Source of the DNA: Bolinopsis microptera
Taxonomy: Eukaryota; Ctenophora; Tentaculata; Lobata; Bolinopsidae
Reading direction: 5' to 3'
DNA: 64,000 nt
NCBI RefSeq assembly: GCF_026151205.1
Contig: NC_087073.1
Coordinates: 5,663,001-5,727,000, forward strand
This document shows, one piece after another, positions 14,682 to 27,100 of the stretch. The notes under the pieces are model-generated. The model searched no databases. It was not told the origin of the DNA and was given only the letters and a program-made list of their open reading frames with translations. Numbering within the stretch: the first letter of the stretch is position 1; each line of letters opens with the position of its first letter. Both the position numbers and the translations under genes were made by a program.

Positions 14682-17600
14682 AGGCTGCGTTGATATCTAT
14701 ATGTATACTTTACAGACAGGGGATTGTCTACACATATGTAGTGATTTTTAGTGATATTTATAGGTTTTGTTTACTTTCTGAGTACAGGGACCACATCTCA
14801 CACACGCACACTTCCGCCTCCTATTCAACACACTACCCTTACAACATCAATCAAACCATATTAGGCTCCCACGTTTCACACTTCTCATTGGTCAGTACGA
14901 TTCCCGCCATTTTCACTCCACACTAGATACATACCTACACACTTCACATCATGCACCTGTTCACCGTTGTAGCACTCCATGCTTCTGTATCATGTGTAGT
15001 ATATTTAGTAGTAGTTTTAGGAATGTACAGTATTTACTATAAAAGTTTGTCGTCGTATAAATTAGTTTTGTTATGAATTTTGTTATGACTTTTTTGTATC
15101 GAATTTTTGGATAAAGTTGATTGATTAAAAATAAATTAACGTACACAAATTTTGCCTCAGATATATGTTTTTTACGTTTTGAATTTTTAACACTTGTTTT
15201 TAGATCATGAATACGATGTAGTTACATTGAAACGTCGAGTAATCTCCTTTCCCTAATAAGAGCATTTTTACTTGTCGCAACAACCGGGATAAAGATAATT
15301 TTACCCAGAATACAGTACATAAAGCCTTTTAATTTTAAAATTCAGTGTTAAAATCTAAATTGTTTTACAATTACAAGGGAGCAAAAAACTTTTTAATCGG
15401 CAAAAATGTCGACGATTATACGAGACTGGCAAGAATGTTTGGTATTTGAGCAAAGATATTCCACGCGACGAAAAGTTAGGCAAGAGTCAAACTCAAAGAC
15501 GACATATTGCGTCCCACTTATTAAAAGCGACCAGTTCCAATATCACCAGCTGGTTTTATAAAAACCAGACTGTCAGGGGGTCACAAGCTTGACAAGAAAC
15601 TATGAAGTACCAGTTCAAAATGGTGTCTTACCTGACTGCGTCAACCAGCAGTTGACATTGCTGGCTGGCGCTCGCAGTTTAATCAAGACTTGCAAATATA
15701 AACTACCAAGATCGAATTCATCAGGCCTGTCAGTTTTTAATCATACAGATAACGCCAGTATAGCTATAACCATGCGATTTTTCAAGGTAGTACTGCTTGA
15801 AGAACATCATAAATAAAATCACTACGGAGGGATAAGAGTGTGTTTTTTCTTTCTATCAGAAAGTTTTCGAGGAGCTTTTTACTTTTTGGCTATCTAGGTA
15901 AGCTTAATCCTATCGTTATTTCCACTTTTTCTTTTCATAATTTGTATTCTCATCACGATAGTTCGCAAATAAATTAAAGTGGAACCTTTGTTTCTCTTCA
16001 TCATTTATAATAAAGGCTAGCAACTTTTACTAACTGTCGTTTAAACTGAAAAATACTCAAATGTTAATTGTATAGGCGAGTACGCATCAAACAGTCCAAC
16101 TTCAAATTCACACTAAACTCTGCATAGAAGAATCAAAACTCATCAGTTAAAAATTCAATGGTATGACTATGGCCGATGAACTGGGTCTGAGTACTGACTA
16201 GGCTGAGACGATCTCTAGGTACTAAAGAATTAACGGGCAGCTCACGTGCATTAATTGTAACCAGGAGAATTTGAAGTACACTTCTAGTGTTACGATGGTT
16301 ACCAGGTAGTGTTACCATGGTTACGATGTACGTGCGTGCATCTGTTCAGTAATCAGATCCTTGTCGGCTGGATATCAAAGATTGATGTCATTTTCTGGAT
16401 CTGTGACGTAAATTGAGGTGGTATAGTGACTATAATATATAATAATGATATCCTTAGTGTTCAATCAATATTGTTACTTATTATATTATAACAGTCATAG
16501 AAACAGCTGACTTTAACGGTACTCGTAAGTACAGCTGTAATACCTGTATTTAATCAGGCATGTTTAAATAAAATACCTCATCACACCCTCTATGACATTG
16601 ACACGTAGCCCCAGAACGTTAAGACCAAGAACTTTGTCAATTTTTTACAACAATCCCCCAATTTTAAACTTTTCAGCGCTGGCCAGCCCGACCAGTGTTA
16701 CAAAAATGGGGGAAAAGTACTAACTCTAAGATTCATACAATCATAGATAATGATAGATTCCAACCACGAAAAACATCTTAGGTGACCTGGCAGGGAGTGA
16801 GAAAGATAGGGAGTGAGAGAGGCAATAGCGGCAACGCCTACAATAAATGGAAAAGAAGCTGGTCCATACGTAAATGAACTGTCCACCAGTTAACTCTGTT
16901 TTTATACCTAGTTCCTGCGGACGTTAATGGACCCCATCAAAGTAATCTTAGCACAGCTTACTGAAAAGGTGTGAGAAAAACAATCTTCTACTATTATAAC
17001 TAACGTATATTTGTGAGTTTATCGACGGGGGTACTGCCGCCGCTCAAAGCTGAGTGCAGTATCACCTTCAAACGCAAGTCTGTCACATGACAATATTTTG
17101 GACGTATATGGACAGTTTATATTCATTATTTACAGTCTTGTGATTAAGATTTTGTTTGACTATTAGAATCCTCTCAGAGCGTTTTAGCACAAACGCGCTA
17201 AACCTCAAAGTCAAAGCAGTTCGTTTGACGCACTGCATGGCTGGTCGAGTTCTGATGGTTGATGGACTGATGAATGATGGTTCAGTACTGGCATTTATTT
17301 CACTTGGGAGGGTTCGCTTCATCCTATCCAAATTCTTTAGGAAGTTCTGGACTCAAATTTAATGAGAATAAAATTCTTCGTGACCCGGATTTGTCGATTA
17401 ATATTAGGATTACAATAAAAATGTATCAAATTTTATTGTAATCCTAATTCTTAATCCTTGATTTAACCAAAACATTTAAAGGCTTGACCGAAACTTTAAT
17501 TCTAGAAGTTAAACGACAAATCTGGAATATTAGTATGATAAGGTCACGTTGTTCCCATTCAGCGACAACATCACGTGACATGACTTCACACCACGTGACA

Positions 17601-18868
17601 AAAAGCTGAAAGCTTTATTATCATGTAAACCTCGAAGCTGGATATGGTGCAGTGCACATTTTCCCAAACCCAACGGACTCAAGTTGTGTTATTAGACTTA
17701 GATAGAATAGCACGACGCACGTCAAACCCTTAAAATGGAAACGTGACGATCAATCTCGCCCTCAGTTCATGCAATTATTGACCATGCAGTTTAACTATAA
17801 ACGGGATTTTTTTTTATTATGAACCTTGAAAAGCATTCAAAGCACAGAAATCAATTTATCATAACTTGCGAAGAAGTTATAAAGTTCGTACCATAAGTGA
17901 TATTTTGTACGAGTGATGTGTTATTACCATAGTACGTTATTAAGTTAGTTACTATGGTGATGTGTTATTACCCACATAACCTATATTGTCTCGACACAAG
18001 CTCATGAGTTTCAGTTCCTCGGATGAGAAAGTAGCGCAGTTAAGCAACCAATATCATAACCGTCATACTATGGGGAAACTCTCAGAAATGTGTGTGAGAG
18101 AAGCATTTAGCCCGGTTCATCAAGCTGTTCCAACAAAAATGTCAAATCTAGCTAGTCTCAGTAACAATTAACTTAAATAGTTCAAACCACAGACAAAATT
18201 TAATAAATTTAAATAGATGCTTAGGTTTTTTAAATCTTTCTCAACAATACCAAGTTGCGGTTGGTTGGAACAAATACGATTATTTTAAATATTTTAGAAA
18301 ATTGAAATTAAAATCTTTAAATAGTGTATAGATGGCAGACTTGATCTCATTAAACTTTTTAACATGAAAACCAAGGAATTCAATGCGATAAACTGCTAGA
18401 CTGAAATAGTAGTAACAGATGATTTCTTATATTTAAGGTTTGGGATTTCTTCATGCAGAGGTCTAGGATTACCTGAAATTTAATGACTTTTCGACTATTT
18501 AAAATAAACCGGTTAACTCAACCCAACCGGTTGCGGTGGTAAGTATACAAGTGTATTATATCGTGTAATAAGGCTAAAGGTTTTTCTGGGGATCGGATTG
18601 TTTGAGTTACCGGACAAAATCAAATTTAACGGGAAAAGTCAACAAGGATCCCTGGAAGCATGTATCTCAAAGAGTTATCTCATTGCTAAATTCAGTTGAC
18701 GTCAACAACAAATTGGCGAGGTTGTATTATATAGTTGAGCAGCCAAGTGATCTCTTAGTCTAATATCCCACATGACTTTTGTCTCGACACAAGTTCTGCT
18801 ACGCTCATGGCTGGGAGCTGGTGCAATTAAACAGTACCACATCATATATATACATATCACCGGAGACT
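14682..18868. other. Spacer between the two inverted cloverleaf units, no gene seen
   Basis: No convincing coding exon. It contains a second copy of the dispersed repeat seen at 11.0-11.4 kb (about 15440-15700), a perfect 17-bp stem hairpin at 17404-17447, and X-box-like gttaccatggttac near 16310. The sequence tgtctcgacacaag occurs near both 17990 and 18780. Confidence 0.4.
17404..17447. repeat. Perfect 17-bp inverted repeat with 10-nt loop
   Basis: TTAGGATTACAATAAAA, loop of ten bases, then the exact reverse complement TTTTATTGTAATCCTAA. It is AT-rich, so it may be a snap-back replication product or a tiny MITE. The stem is shorter than a typical animal pre-miRNA. Confidence 0.75.
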
Positions 18869-19009
18869 CGCGGGCGGAACAAAATATTGCACGCGCACGC
18901 GCGTGCAATATTTCATATGTCCCCGAGGGCGCTAGCCCGAGGAGGACATATTTTCGTATAGCACGGAGGGCCCATCGGGCCCGAGTGCTATACGATTTTT
19001 CCGCCCGCG
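18869..19009. repeat. Three-hairpin 'cloverleaf' repeat, copy B (141 bp, inverted)
   Basis: Read on the minus strand it has exactly the architecture of copy A: 9-bp outer stem, hairpins of 40, 37 and 32 nt, and linkers of 6, 3, 1 and 4 nt. The outer stem here is CGCGGGCGG/CCGCCCGCG. Against copy A, two outer pairs changed T-A to C-G and A-T to C-G, and one pair in the middle hairpin changed C-G to G-C. The other differences lie in loops and linkers, or turn a mismatch into a wobble. It lies 18 bp from one TIR of element B. Confidence 0.8.
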
Positions 19010-19027
19010 GGTCGAGGTGATGTGGAT

Positions 19028-19598
19028 TATATCCACCAGCGGGCGTATTACAGTTAATATATAATTTTATAAATAAACAATGGAGCTTGTATAAAAGTCA
19101 ACTCTAGAAAAGGTCGCCACTAATTGTTGTAACCATGGTAACACGTTACGTGTTCAATGTAAGCCAATCATAAAGGGCTGTGTCGTATATAGGGGCTGGA
19201 GATGCACTGTATTCCTGGGCCGTGGGAATAATGAATGTAATGTCAGTGACGATGAATATCAATAATATAGGGGGATTATAGTGCTGATGTGTATTATGTA
19301 GTGTGTTATAATAACGTTGATATAAATCAAAGTATCATGTCATCTGCTCACGAGCTGCATGAGCAGCCCTACCGGACACAAATAAATGTATATATATTCC
19401 AGTGTAATAAGGAATTTCACATGGAGACGATACAGAGACTGAAAATATTTTAGAGAACTCCGGGCTATATTGCTACTGGTCAAATTAAATGTCACTTGTT
19501 AGCGGGCTATATCATGAGCGGGCTGTAGAGATATCGGGCCCTTTGACAGCGGGCTGGTGAGAGCCCGCTATGCGAAAAAGCGCACGCTGGTGGATATA
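19028..19598 (-). mobile_element. TIR element, copy B (571 bp)
   Basis: The left end TATATCCACCAGCGGGC (19028) and the right end at 19582-19598 are inverted repeats (16 of 17 bases). On the minus strand its internal blocks run in the same order as in copy A: the GCGGGCT/AGCCCGC cluster, then gtgtccggtagggctg, then cgtgagcagatgacatga, then the gattggct...gttaccatggttac block. It is shorter than copy A by about 0.8 kb. No coding capacity. Confidence 0.7.
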
Positions 19599-22500
19599 AC
19601 TATGTAATCTTATTATGGAGCAAATCTCAGCAATTTTCAAATTCTTACGAAAAGCGCGAAAGCTAGATTAACAAACTCACACATCGTGTCTGGGTCTTGT
19701 CGATATCGGGCATTGTGAATATGATAAGCACAAAAATGACAAAAAACCTGCGATTGCACCGTGGCGAGAGTGACAGCGCGTTGCGCAATCTTCCAAAAGA
19801 ATGTCCAATATTGACATGACAAGGAGATGGTCTAATTAGAACGATCCAATAAGTTGAACTAAGCTCTAGTTGGATCTTACTTTCTTTTAGTGGTCATCAG
19901 GCTCGAGAAATTTCCTCAATGGGTTTTAAGGGGTTATACTTATAGTAATAATTTTGCAAATCTTGATTATTCGACCGATACGAAGTGATGTTAGTCGGTT
20001 TCTTTTGCCATGATACCTCTAGCAAAGCAAATTATTGGCCAATTCCATTACCGCCTCATGCAGCAATATGGTAATACAATCGGTACATTGTACAGTTGGT
20101 AATGTAAACAAGCTGGAGTAGTTTCCTTGCTCCGTACATCTTTAGTGAGGAGCGACAAACAGTCCTCTACAAACAGTGGAAATGATTTGCACAATAAGCA
20201 AACATTTTGTGACCAACTAATAAGAGCGACCAGCTTGCCTGAAGCTGAAGGCCTTCAACTTCACTGATACTATTACTAACTACTAGTACTATAAGTACTG
20301 TAGTAGTAGTACAACTAAAACTGTTCCTCAGATTCGGCGGAGTGATATCTTCGAACTAAGAGGCTGCTGGCACTCATGGCCGGTACCAGGTACGTTATAT
20401 TTATAAATATCAGGTAATATCAGATTGGTGTGCAGTATAACTCTAAGATAAAGCATTGATATATACTTGAATTCAAATACTGGAAATGAGCAGCTCTGCC
20501 GGCCAGAGCCCTGTGCGACGATCGAATGAGATTTGAATAATGCTGAATACAATTACCAGTACCTATTACCTATCAAGTTAAGCTTAATGTAGATAACCTG
20601 CGCTCCCAAAGTTATGCAATACCATTATTTGTCGTGGGGTTTCCCTAATGAATTAGCTTAATCAATTATATCAAAGATTGCTTGCGTTGTCGACCGGCGT
20701 GAGAACCTTTTAGGCTTTAATGCTTAATTCAAAATGAAATCATCAAAACTGCTCTCGCGTCTGGTTCCGCTGAATCATCAGAGCTTGAAAATTTGCAGCC
20801 TGCATTTAGACCACGCACCGGATTTGATTTGTTAATAATAATAAAACATCTCTTCAACGCATTCTCAAGAAACACGTTCCATTACTGTATGACGAAATTA
20901 ATATAAAGTTAAAACAATCGATTTAGCTCGATAATTTGTATATAGTTTTCTGCGTTTTGATGAAATGATAATGGAAACAAATTCTTTATTATCTATATCA
21001 TAGACATGAGAGTTTTTTAAGAAGCACTCTGACATAATATAAAATACTTAGTGCTATATGAGCAGCGGGAGAGGGAAATTGGTAAGTTTCGCAATTGCAC
21101 GCAATGTGTCGCGGGGGTGGGGGTGGGTGTTGTTGGCGGGGTGGTGATCATTACTCCAATTGGCAATTGCTATAGAATTTTGTAAATTTATATATCATTT
21201 ATCATAATTCAAATTTGAATATCACTTATCATTCATTGTTTATGTCATTTCTCATTTATTATTCATCTTCCATTTAAACTAATGTCTGATTAAAAGATCC
21301 AAGAGAATTCTTGTATCACCTTGATTCTTAATCTTATATTATTATCATATCACTATTGCATCTCCATAAATACATTTTGGCATTTTGTTTTTATATCTTG
21401 AACACGGACATGAGCCAAAGTCCATTGACCTGTGAACGTGATGCATTAACTATAATGGGAACTGAGTGATTAGATGACAGTGATGGATCGCCAATTAGCA
21501 CATTTAATTGCCCAAAACAATAGGCCACTTTGTCAGAACACAGACACCCACACGCGCCCCTGATAGGCTATACCAGGAAATCTTTTCATGCTCCGATGAT
21601 GGCTTTCACAGCAGATGTTGGGTGATTATTGGTATATCCTCCCATGATACAAAGTGTCAAAGAGTACAGTGGAAAAGTCTGACACGTGCCAAGATGATTA
21701 TTTGAACAATGGAGCGCGTTCTAAGTGTTCTAATAGTAATTGTTTTGGAGGACAATTAGGGCAAATGGATGAAATGGACTTAGCGGGTCGGTTGTATATT
21801 TAAAGGAAGATTGTCGAGCTGTCAAAAACCAATAAGCTCTGAATTCAAGAAACATTCGAATCTTATAGATTGGGAAATTCTGAACCGACCAGCGAGGCTG
21901 GATCCGGCCGGATTAAAGATGATTCCGGTTCAGTTTTGGCCCTTTTAATACCTTTTTGAGGGGAAAAAAAGTATCAAAGGCCAAAAAGGGTATAAAATAG
22001 GCAAAAAGGGTATCAAATTGCCAAAAATGGTATCACAACGGAATTCAAATCAATCAACCTCCAGGGGCTTGATATTCTGAAATTAATAAAATTTCCAAAG
22101 AACCGTACGACTGAAACATGCTCGATAGCTGACTGAAATTTGAAGGGAACCAACGGATGTGAACTGACGTCTGACAAAGTGACAACACCATTTAAATCAA
22201 ATACATGCCAGATTTAACGACGTAATCCTGTCTCGGCGTCATGATCATAAACGAATCATTATAACTATAAGTTTAATAGTTGTCGACAAAAGATGTCAAA
22301 TTCTGACGAGTATATAATCATAATATAAAGAACTTATACTTCTGATTTTGTAAACAGAGAGATTGGATCGTTGAACAATTACCTTGTTGATGGTGACGTT
22401 CGTCGTTTAACTGTTAATCTCAAACATTCTTGATCTCCAGATACCTTTGAATTTATTTATCTTCAAATTTCTGTGAGTACTTTTTTGGTGCGTTTATAAA

Positions 22501-23984
22501 AATGAAAATTTCTATATTTCAGGCACCTAGGAGATGGTTCCCCCGAACACATTTCTGATTATCTGCAATAATAGTAAAACATGAACGTGTTTCTTCCGAT
22601 CAATCGAAAGGTAAGAAATTAGTCAAAAATTATATACATTTTAGTCATTTAAATTTATTGAATTCGATCCTGCTTTATTTTTTAAGCTAACCTGTTGCTA
22701 TTTAAAAACATTTCATCTTCCATTTAATTTTACTTGACTTATTACGTCTACGATAATTCTGCCTGATAACTATGTAGTTCAAAAAAGATCTTAAGCTCAG
22801 AAAGATCTCGGAAGCTTCGGACTTCATAACCACAATTTAACGTCTAATTGTTATGTCAAACCCCATAATATGTGATGATCGTGTAACCAAAGGAAACACC
22901 CTGATTGTGAAAACAGCCGAGTTCACGTATGCATCACCATTGCATTCATATCTTTATATCGGTATTCAACCTCTTTGCATTCATATAATCTCTTGATCCT
23001 TAATTCCAGATTTTCCCTCCTGAATGTGAGGACGAGGTCTTTATCAATTCTTATAATATTGTATAACACTGTTTTTTTAACCAGTAACTGTAAAGTAGTT
23101 CAAAGTAGACATTGTGCCTTAACCGTGCGTCAAGTAACTTTCAAATGTGTGTCAACCAACGTACTATCAAGTCGTCGTTCAAAATAAAAGAAAAATTATT
23201 CCACAATAATGCTGTTCGATTACTGGACAGTTATAGAACTTATAAAAGATCTCAAGCTGCAAATGCAATCTAATAGATTCGAACTTTGATCTAAAAATCT
23301 TAATAACGTTTTAAATTGTTTATCTATTATAGACTTCTCCAGAATTCCATTTGTGCCTTAACTCTTGATTGATATTCTCAGAATCGAGAAAGTTCCCAAC
23401 CGATCAATACCTAGTGCACAGTTGTTTGCTTCGTGTACTGAATTATACCAGTATTATATTAATATAGAGTATGCGCCTAAAGGAAGATGCCACACCCATA
23501 TCACATAATGTAATTGTAAGGTCACGAAGAGACACTCCCTGTGTCTCGCAACAGTGGAGTATTGCCAGAGGGGGTATCATGTAGTTACGGTTGGAAGGTG
23601 TCGGGGGGACACAAGTGATGGTGAGGAGAATAGTATCTACCACACCGAGCTGGTAACAACACCACTAAACAATAATACTACTCTTGTCAGTCTTGCCTGT
23701 AATCCTAATACTATTTACGAGACCTATCTCAATGTTTGTAAACAATACCACTAGGCCGTCTAAAAACCATTGTCCCACCAGGCACCTATAAGAGGCCGGG
23801 GCGCTGGAACCCGCCCCCTCAGTTCCTGCTGCTTGTTGTCCGGTCCGGACCTACTTAACACCCTCCTCCTCCTCTTATCACACCACCCTGCTGCCTGACC
23901 TGCTGATCAGACCCCTATATCACGGCTTAGTGGTTGCACCCTATCCTGCTCTCACTTAGCTCCCTCCATGGGCTGCTTCCAGAG
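19599..23984. other. Upstream region of SoxE, no firm gene
   Basis: No open frame looks coding. Notable items are a G-rich run with quadruplex potential at 21112-21142 (GGGGGTGGGGGTGGG type), short imperfect repeats of gccaaaaagggtatcaaa at about 21960-22035, and a possible noncoding or short coding 5' exon at 22523-22610. Regulatory DNA of the SoxE gene is the likeliest content. Confidence 0.4.
22523..22610 (+). other. Possible upstream 5' exon of SoxE
   Basis: A good acceptor (tctatatttcag) at 22522 and a strong donor (CGAAAG/gtaaga) at 22611 bound 88 bp. An ATG at 22581 gives ten codons (MNVFLPINRK) ending in phase 0. SoxE exon 2 (29423) also accepts phase 0, but that join would lack the first part of the HMG box. 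It may instead be a 5' untranslated exon. Weak evidence. Confidence 0.25.
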
Positions 23985-24029
23985 TGACGTCACGTGTCTG
24001 AGCCGCGCATCACGTGACGTCACCACGTG
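23985..24029. promoter_or_regulatory. CRE and E-box cluster in the SoxE promoter
   Basis: Two perfect CRE palindromes TGACGTCA (23985-23992 and 24015-24022) interleave with three perfect E-boxes CACGTG (23991, 24011 and 24024), 130-180 bp before the SoxE start codon. Binding by CREB/ATF bZIP and bHLH factors is the expected use of such sites. The surrounding 23.78-24.1 kb is GC-richer than the rest of the window, as for a promoter. Confidence 0.6.
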
Positions 24030-24161
24030 ATCGGAGAGAGCTGTGCAGCGCGACAGAGCACATACAGAGCTAATGTGCGTCCCCAGACCTCCGCCGATAT
24101 ACTTCTCAACCGTGCTCCTTTACTTGTGTGTTTACGATCCGTACGAATATATTTTAACAAG

Positions 24162-27100
24162 ATGCAGCATCAGCCTCGCCAATCTGGGGAGGTCAATATC
24201 ATGGAAATCATCAAGAGCTTCAACTGGAACATCACTCCTGATAGGGTTGACTACACCACATTGGCTGACGACGGAACAAAAAGAATCAAAAGGCCCATGA
24301 ACGCTTTCATGGTCTGGGCTCAGGTTTGTTTTTTTCTTTCTCCATCTCAGATTTTTGTTGTTGAATAGATTCGTTTCCATATGGAAAATGGAATAGTTAT
24401 TGATATTCACTCTACAATTTCACAAATCTTTGCAACTGGAAGTTCAGACGAAATTTCCGGTCGAAAATCCAATTATTTTAGGCTATTTTTGTACCTATAC
24501 TATTAGTATTTATTCGATAATCTCTCACTTTTCTGAGGAGCTTACCGGGTAAGCATTGTGTCCAATTACAACATACAACAAATTCACTCTATTAATATAA
24601 ATTTACCTTAGAGTAGCAATGTATTGCGACATGATCATTACACTCTTACCAATTATACGACTAGCTTTTTATGATTTATTCGATTGTCTCACAAGACAGA
24701 GAATGTGAAACGAAGAACTGAAAGTTTTAGTGATATTTATTAACACGATTACTTCTACACTCCGCAAATCTTAACCGTTCAAATATCCATGTTTAGACCA
24801 TCTCTATTTGTTATCCAAATATTTCTTAAGGGTTTTACGAAACCAACTGTGAACTGCTGACTAACCATGCAAACTAGTATAAATAATACGACTTCAATTC
24901 TTGCAAATCTTCGAAAAACAAGATCATCAGTTCTATCTAAGCCAAGTTACTTAAAATGAGAAATTAAAACTTGAAGTATTATTTTCGTCGGTAACGTTTA
25001 TAAATACTAGCAGGCCTGGGAAATTTGATTAAATCACCGAGATATGTCCACTTATCTGTATCCTAGAGGTCCGTTCATAATTTGTATTTAAATAACATTG
25101 ATTTCTAAATGGTATTGCCGAAAAAGGAACTTTTTTTGCGCTCTATCTTCATTATCTATACCAGCCGTGGTCTAATTTATTTCCTTATTTATACTTGTCC
25201 AGAGGATGTCCACGGAGGTTTCATCGCTGGTGGTTAAAATTGTTAAATATTTGGAACTGGAGATGAGAGATTTTATGGTTGATTCGGATTAAACGTTCGC
25301 GAGAAACATATTATGCACACAAGAAGTTTCTTATCTTTGGAATGGTGAACTTGATCTGAAACACAGGAGATCTGACACTCCTTGCCGCGATATGATACAT
25401 TAAATTTGGAGATTGGAGGCCTTCATATTCACTGAGTTTGACTTATGGACCATTAAAATGTCACTGCAAGGTAATAGAAGACATGCATTTGCAACTCCCA
25501 AAACAGCCCTGCCAATTTCCATCCATTTTGTCAATCTCTAACTAGATTTATTGTGATCAATGTTCTTGAAGGTTTTAAACGAGCGAGTTAATTTGAGAAA
25601 CGAAACCTGCACTTGACACCTGTTCAAATTAGTTCTAAATCTTCAGGGTTAATTTTGTAAGTAAATTATAATTAGTGGTGCTCCAAAAATACTGATTAAA
25701 TCAGTGCAGTGCTCCGTCTGGCTTTATGGACACACTATTAACTGATTAGACGTGTATCTTGAAGCAGCATTAAAATGACAGCACCAGCTCTCGGAAAAGC
25801 GGAGTTGACATTCAATCTAATGGAACGAATAAAAGTGCGGAACAGGGAATCACGTGGAGCGGTGGAACGTGGACGTTGCTTTGGCTAGGCTTTCAAATTT
25901 CATGGTAGCATCTTCGATCGTGAAGTTGCTCACATATATGAACAATAACGGTGGTCACATAATAAAATACTAATCTCATGTCCAAATTAATGGTACTGGG
26001 AGCTGAAACCTGAGGGTAGAACTAAAACCATCTGAAGGATGGAACTAAAACTCGTTTGATGCACAAATTGGAATGAAAGTTACAAAATGAAGAGATCTGC
26101 AGTTCAATTTCCCAGTCACGTGTCAAGCTTCAATAATGGGAAATAGGATAAAACATTTTACTCATGCGGGTGTGAGCAAATTGCTCACATATTATTCCAA
26201 ACACAATGTCTCCGTTGAATCTGTTAAATAATATTTGATGTGTCAAAGAATCGTTATACGTACCGTAGAATGGGGGAACTTCGCCATGTTTTACAGCTAT
26301 TTCATGTTATTTAGAAAATACGACAGGAGTACTTGAAAAAGTTTATAGCTCATATGAACAGGATTGGTAAAGCAAATGTTTTCGTATGAACCACATCAGC
26401 CAGGCATAAATAGTCAGCTAGATTGGTGCCACTGAAATCAGGGCGAAGTTACCCTGCAATATGGGGTAACTTCGCCATTCTGAAACTATACCATATTCGG
26501 TGCTAAGCACCATACCACTCGAAACTCAATTATATTTCCTTGATATACCTGCCAATTTTACTTATCTAGCTCTAGCCTGCGTGTTACAATGGGCAATTTG
26601 GTCGCCGGGGTAACATCGCCATGCTGCGGGTAACATCGCCGGGATGAAGTAGAAATGTAGTCGAACTTCGCCAATACACGTGCGTGACTTTGCCAGCCGC
26701 GCGCGAATTTCGCGCCAAACTTCGCCGAACAGATGGGATCAGAAGAGGGTAACTTCGCCACACACAAATTTGAAAACTTTATAATATCAGTTGTGTGCAT
26801 CATGGCTAACTAAATTTGCCCTTAAATGAACAGGACATATGCTAATGATGTCACACAGAATTAATTAAGGATATAATTGTAAAATATGGGAAATATGCAA
26901 GCAGGAAATTTTAGCCACTTTAAAGCAATATTTCATGTTGCCTGAGTTTAATTGACATAGTAAACGTTTATTTTTGAATAGGAATACCTTCATAACCATT
27001 TGTTCAACACAATACTATACAAAAACTCGATCTCCTAACAATTCAAAACAGTAAAATGATTATTTGAAAAATAGTGGCGAAGTTCCCCGACACGGCGATT

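Noticed and set aside
14470-14926. Open frames on both strands across the cloverleaf repeat
   Set aside because: They arise from the GC-rich palindromes, and the two copies do not preserve a common protein.
23554-23754. 66-codon plus-strand frame upstream of SoxE
   Set aside because: It overlaps a minus-strand frame of equal quality, and neither has family similarity or splice support.
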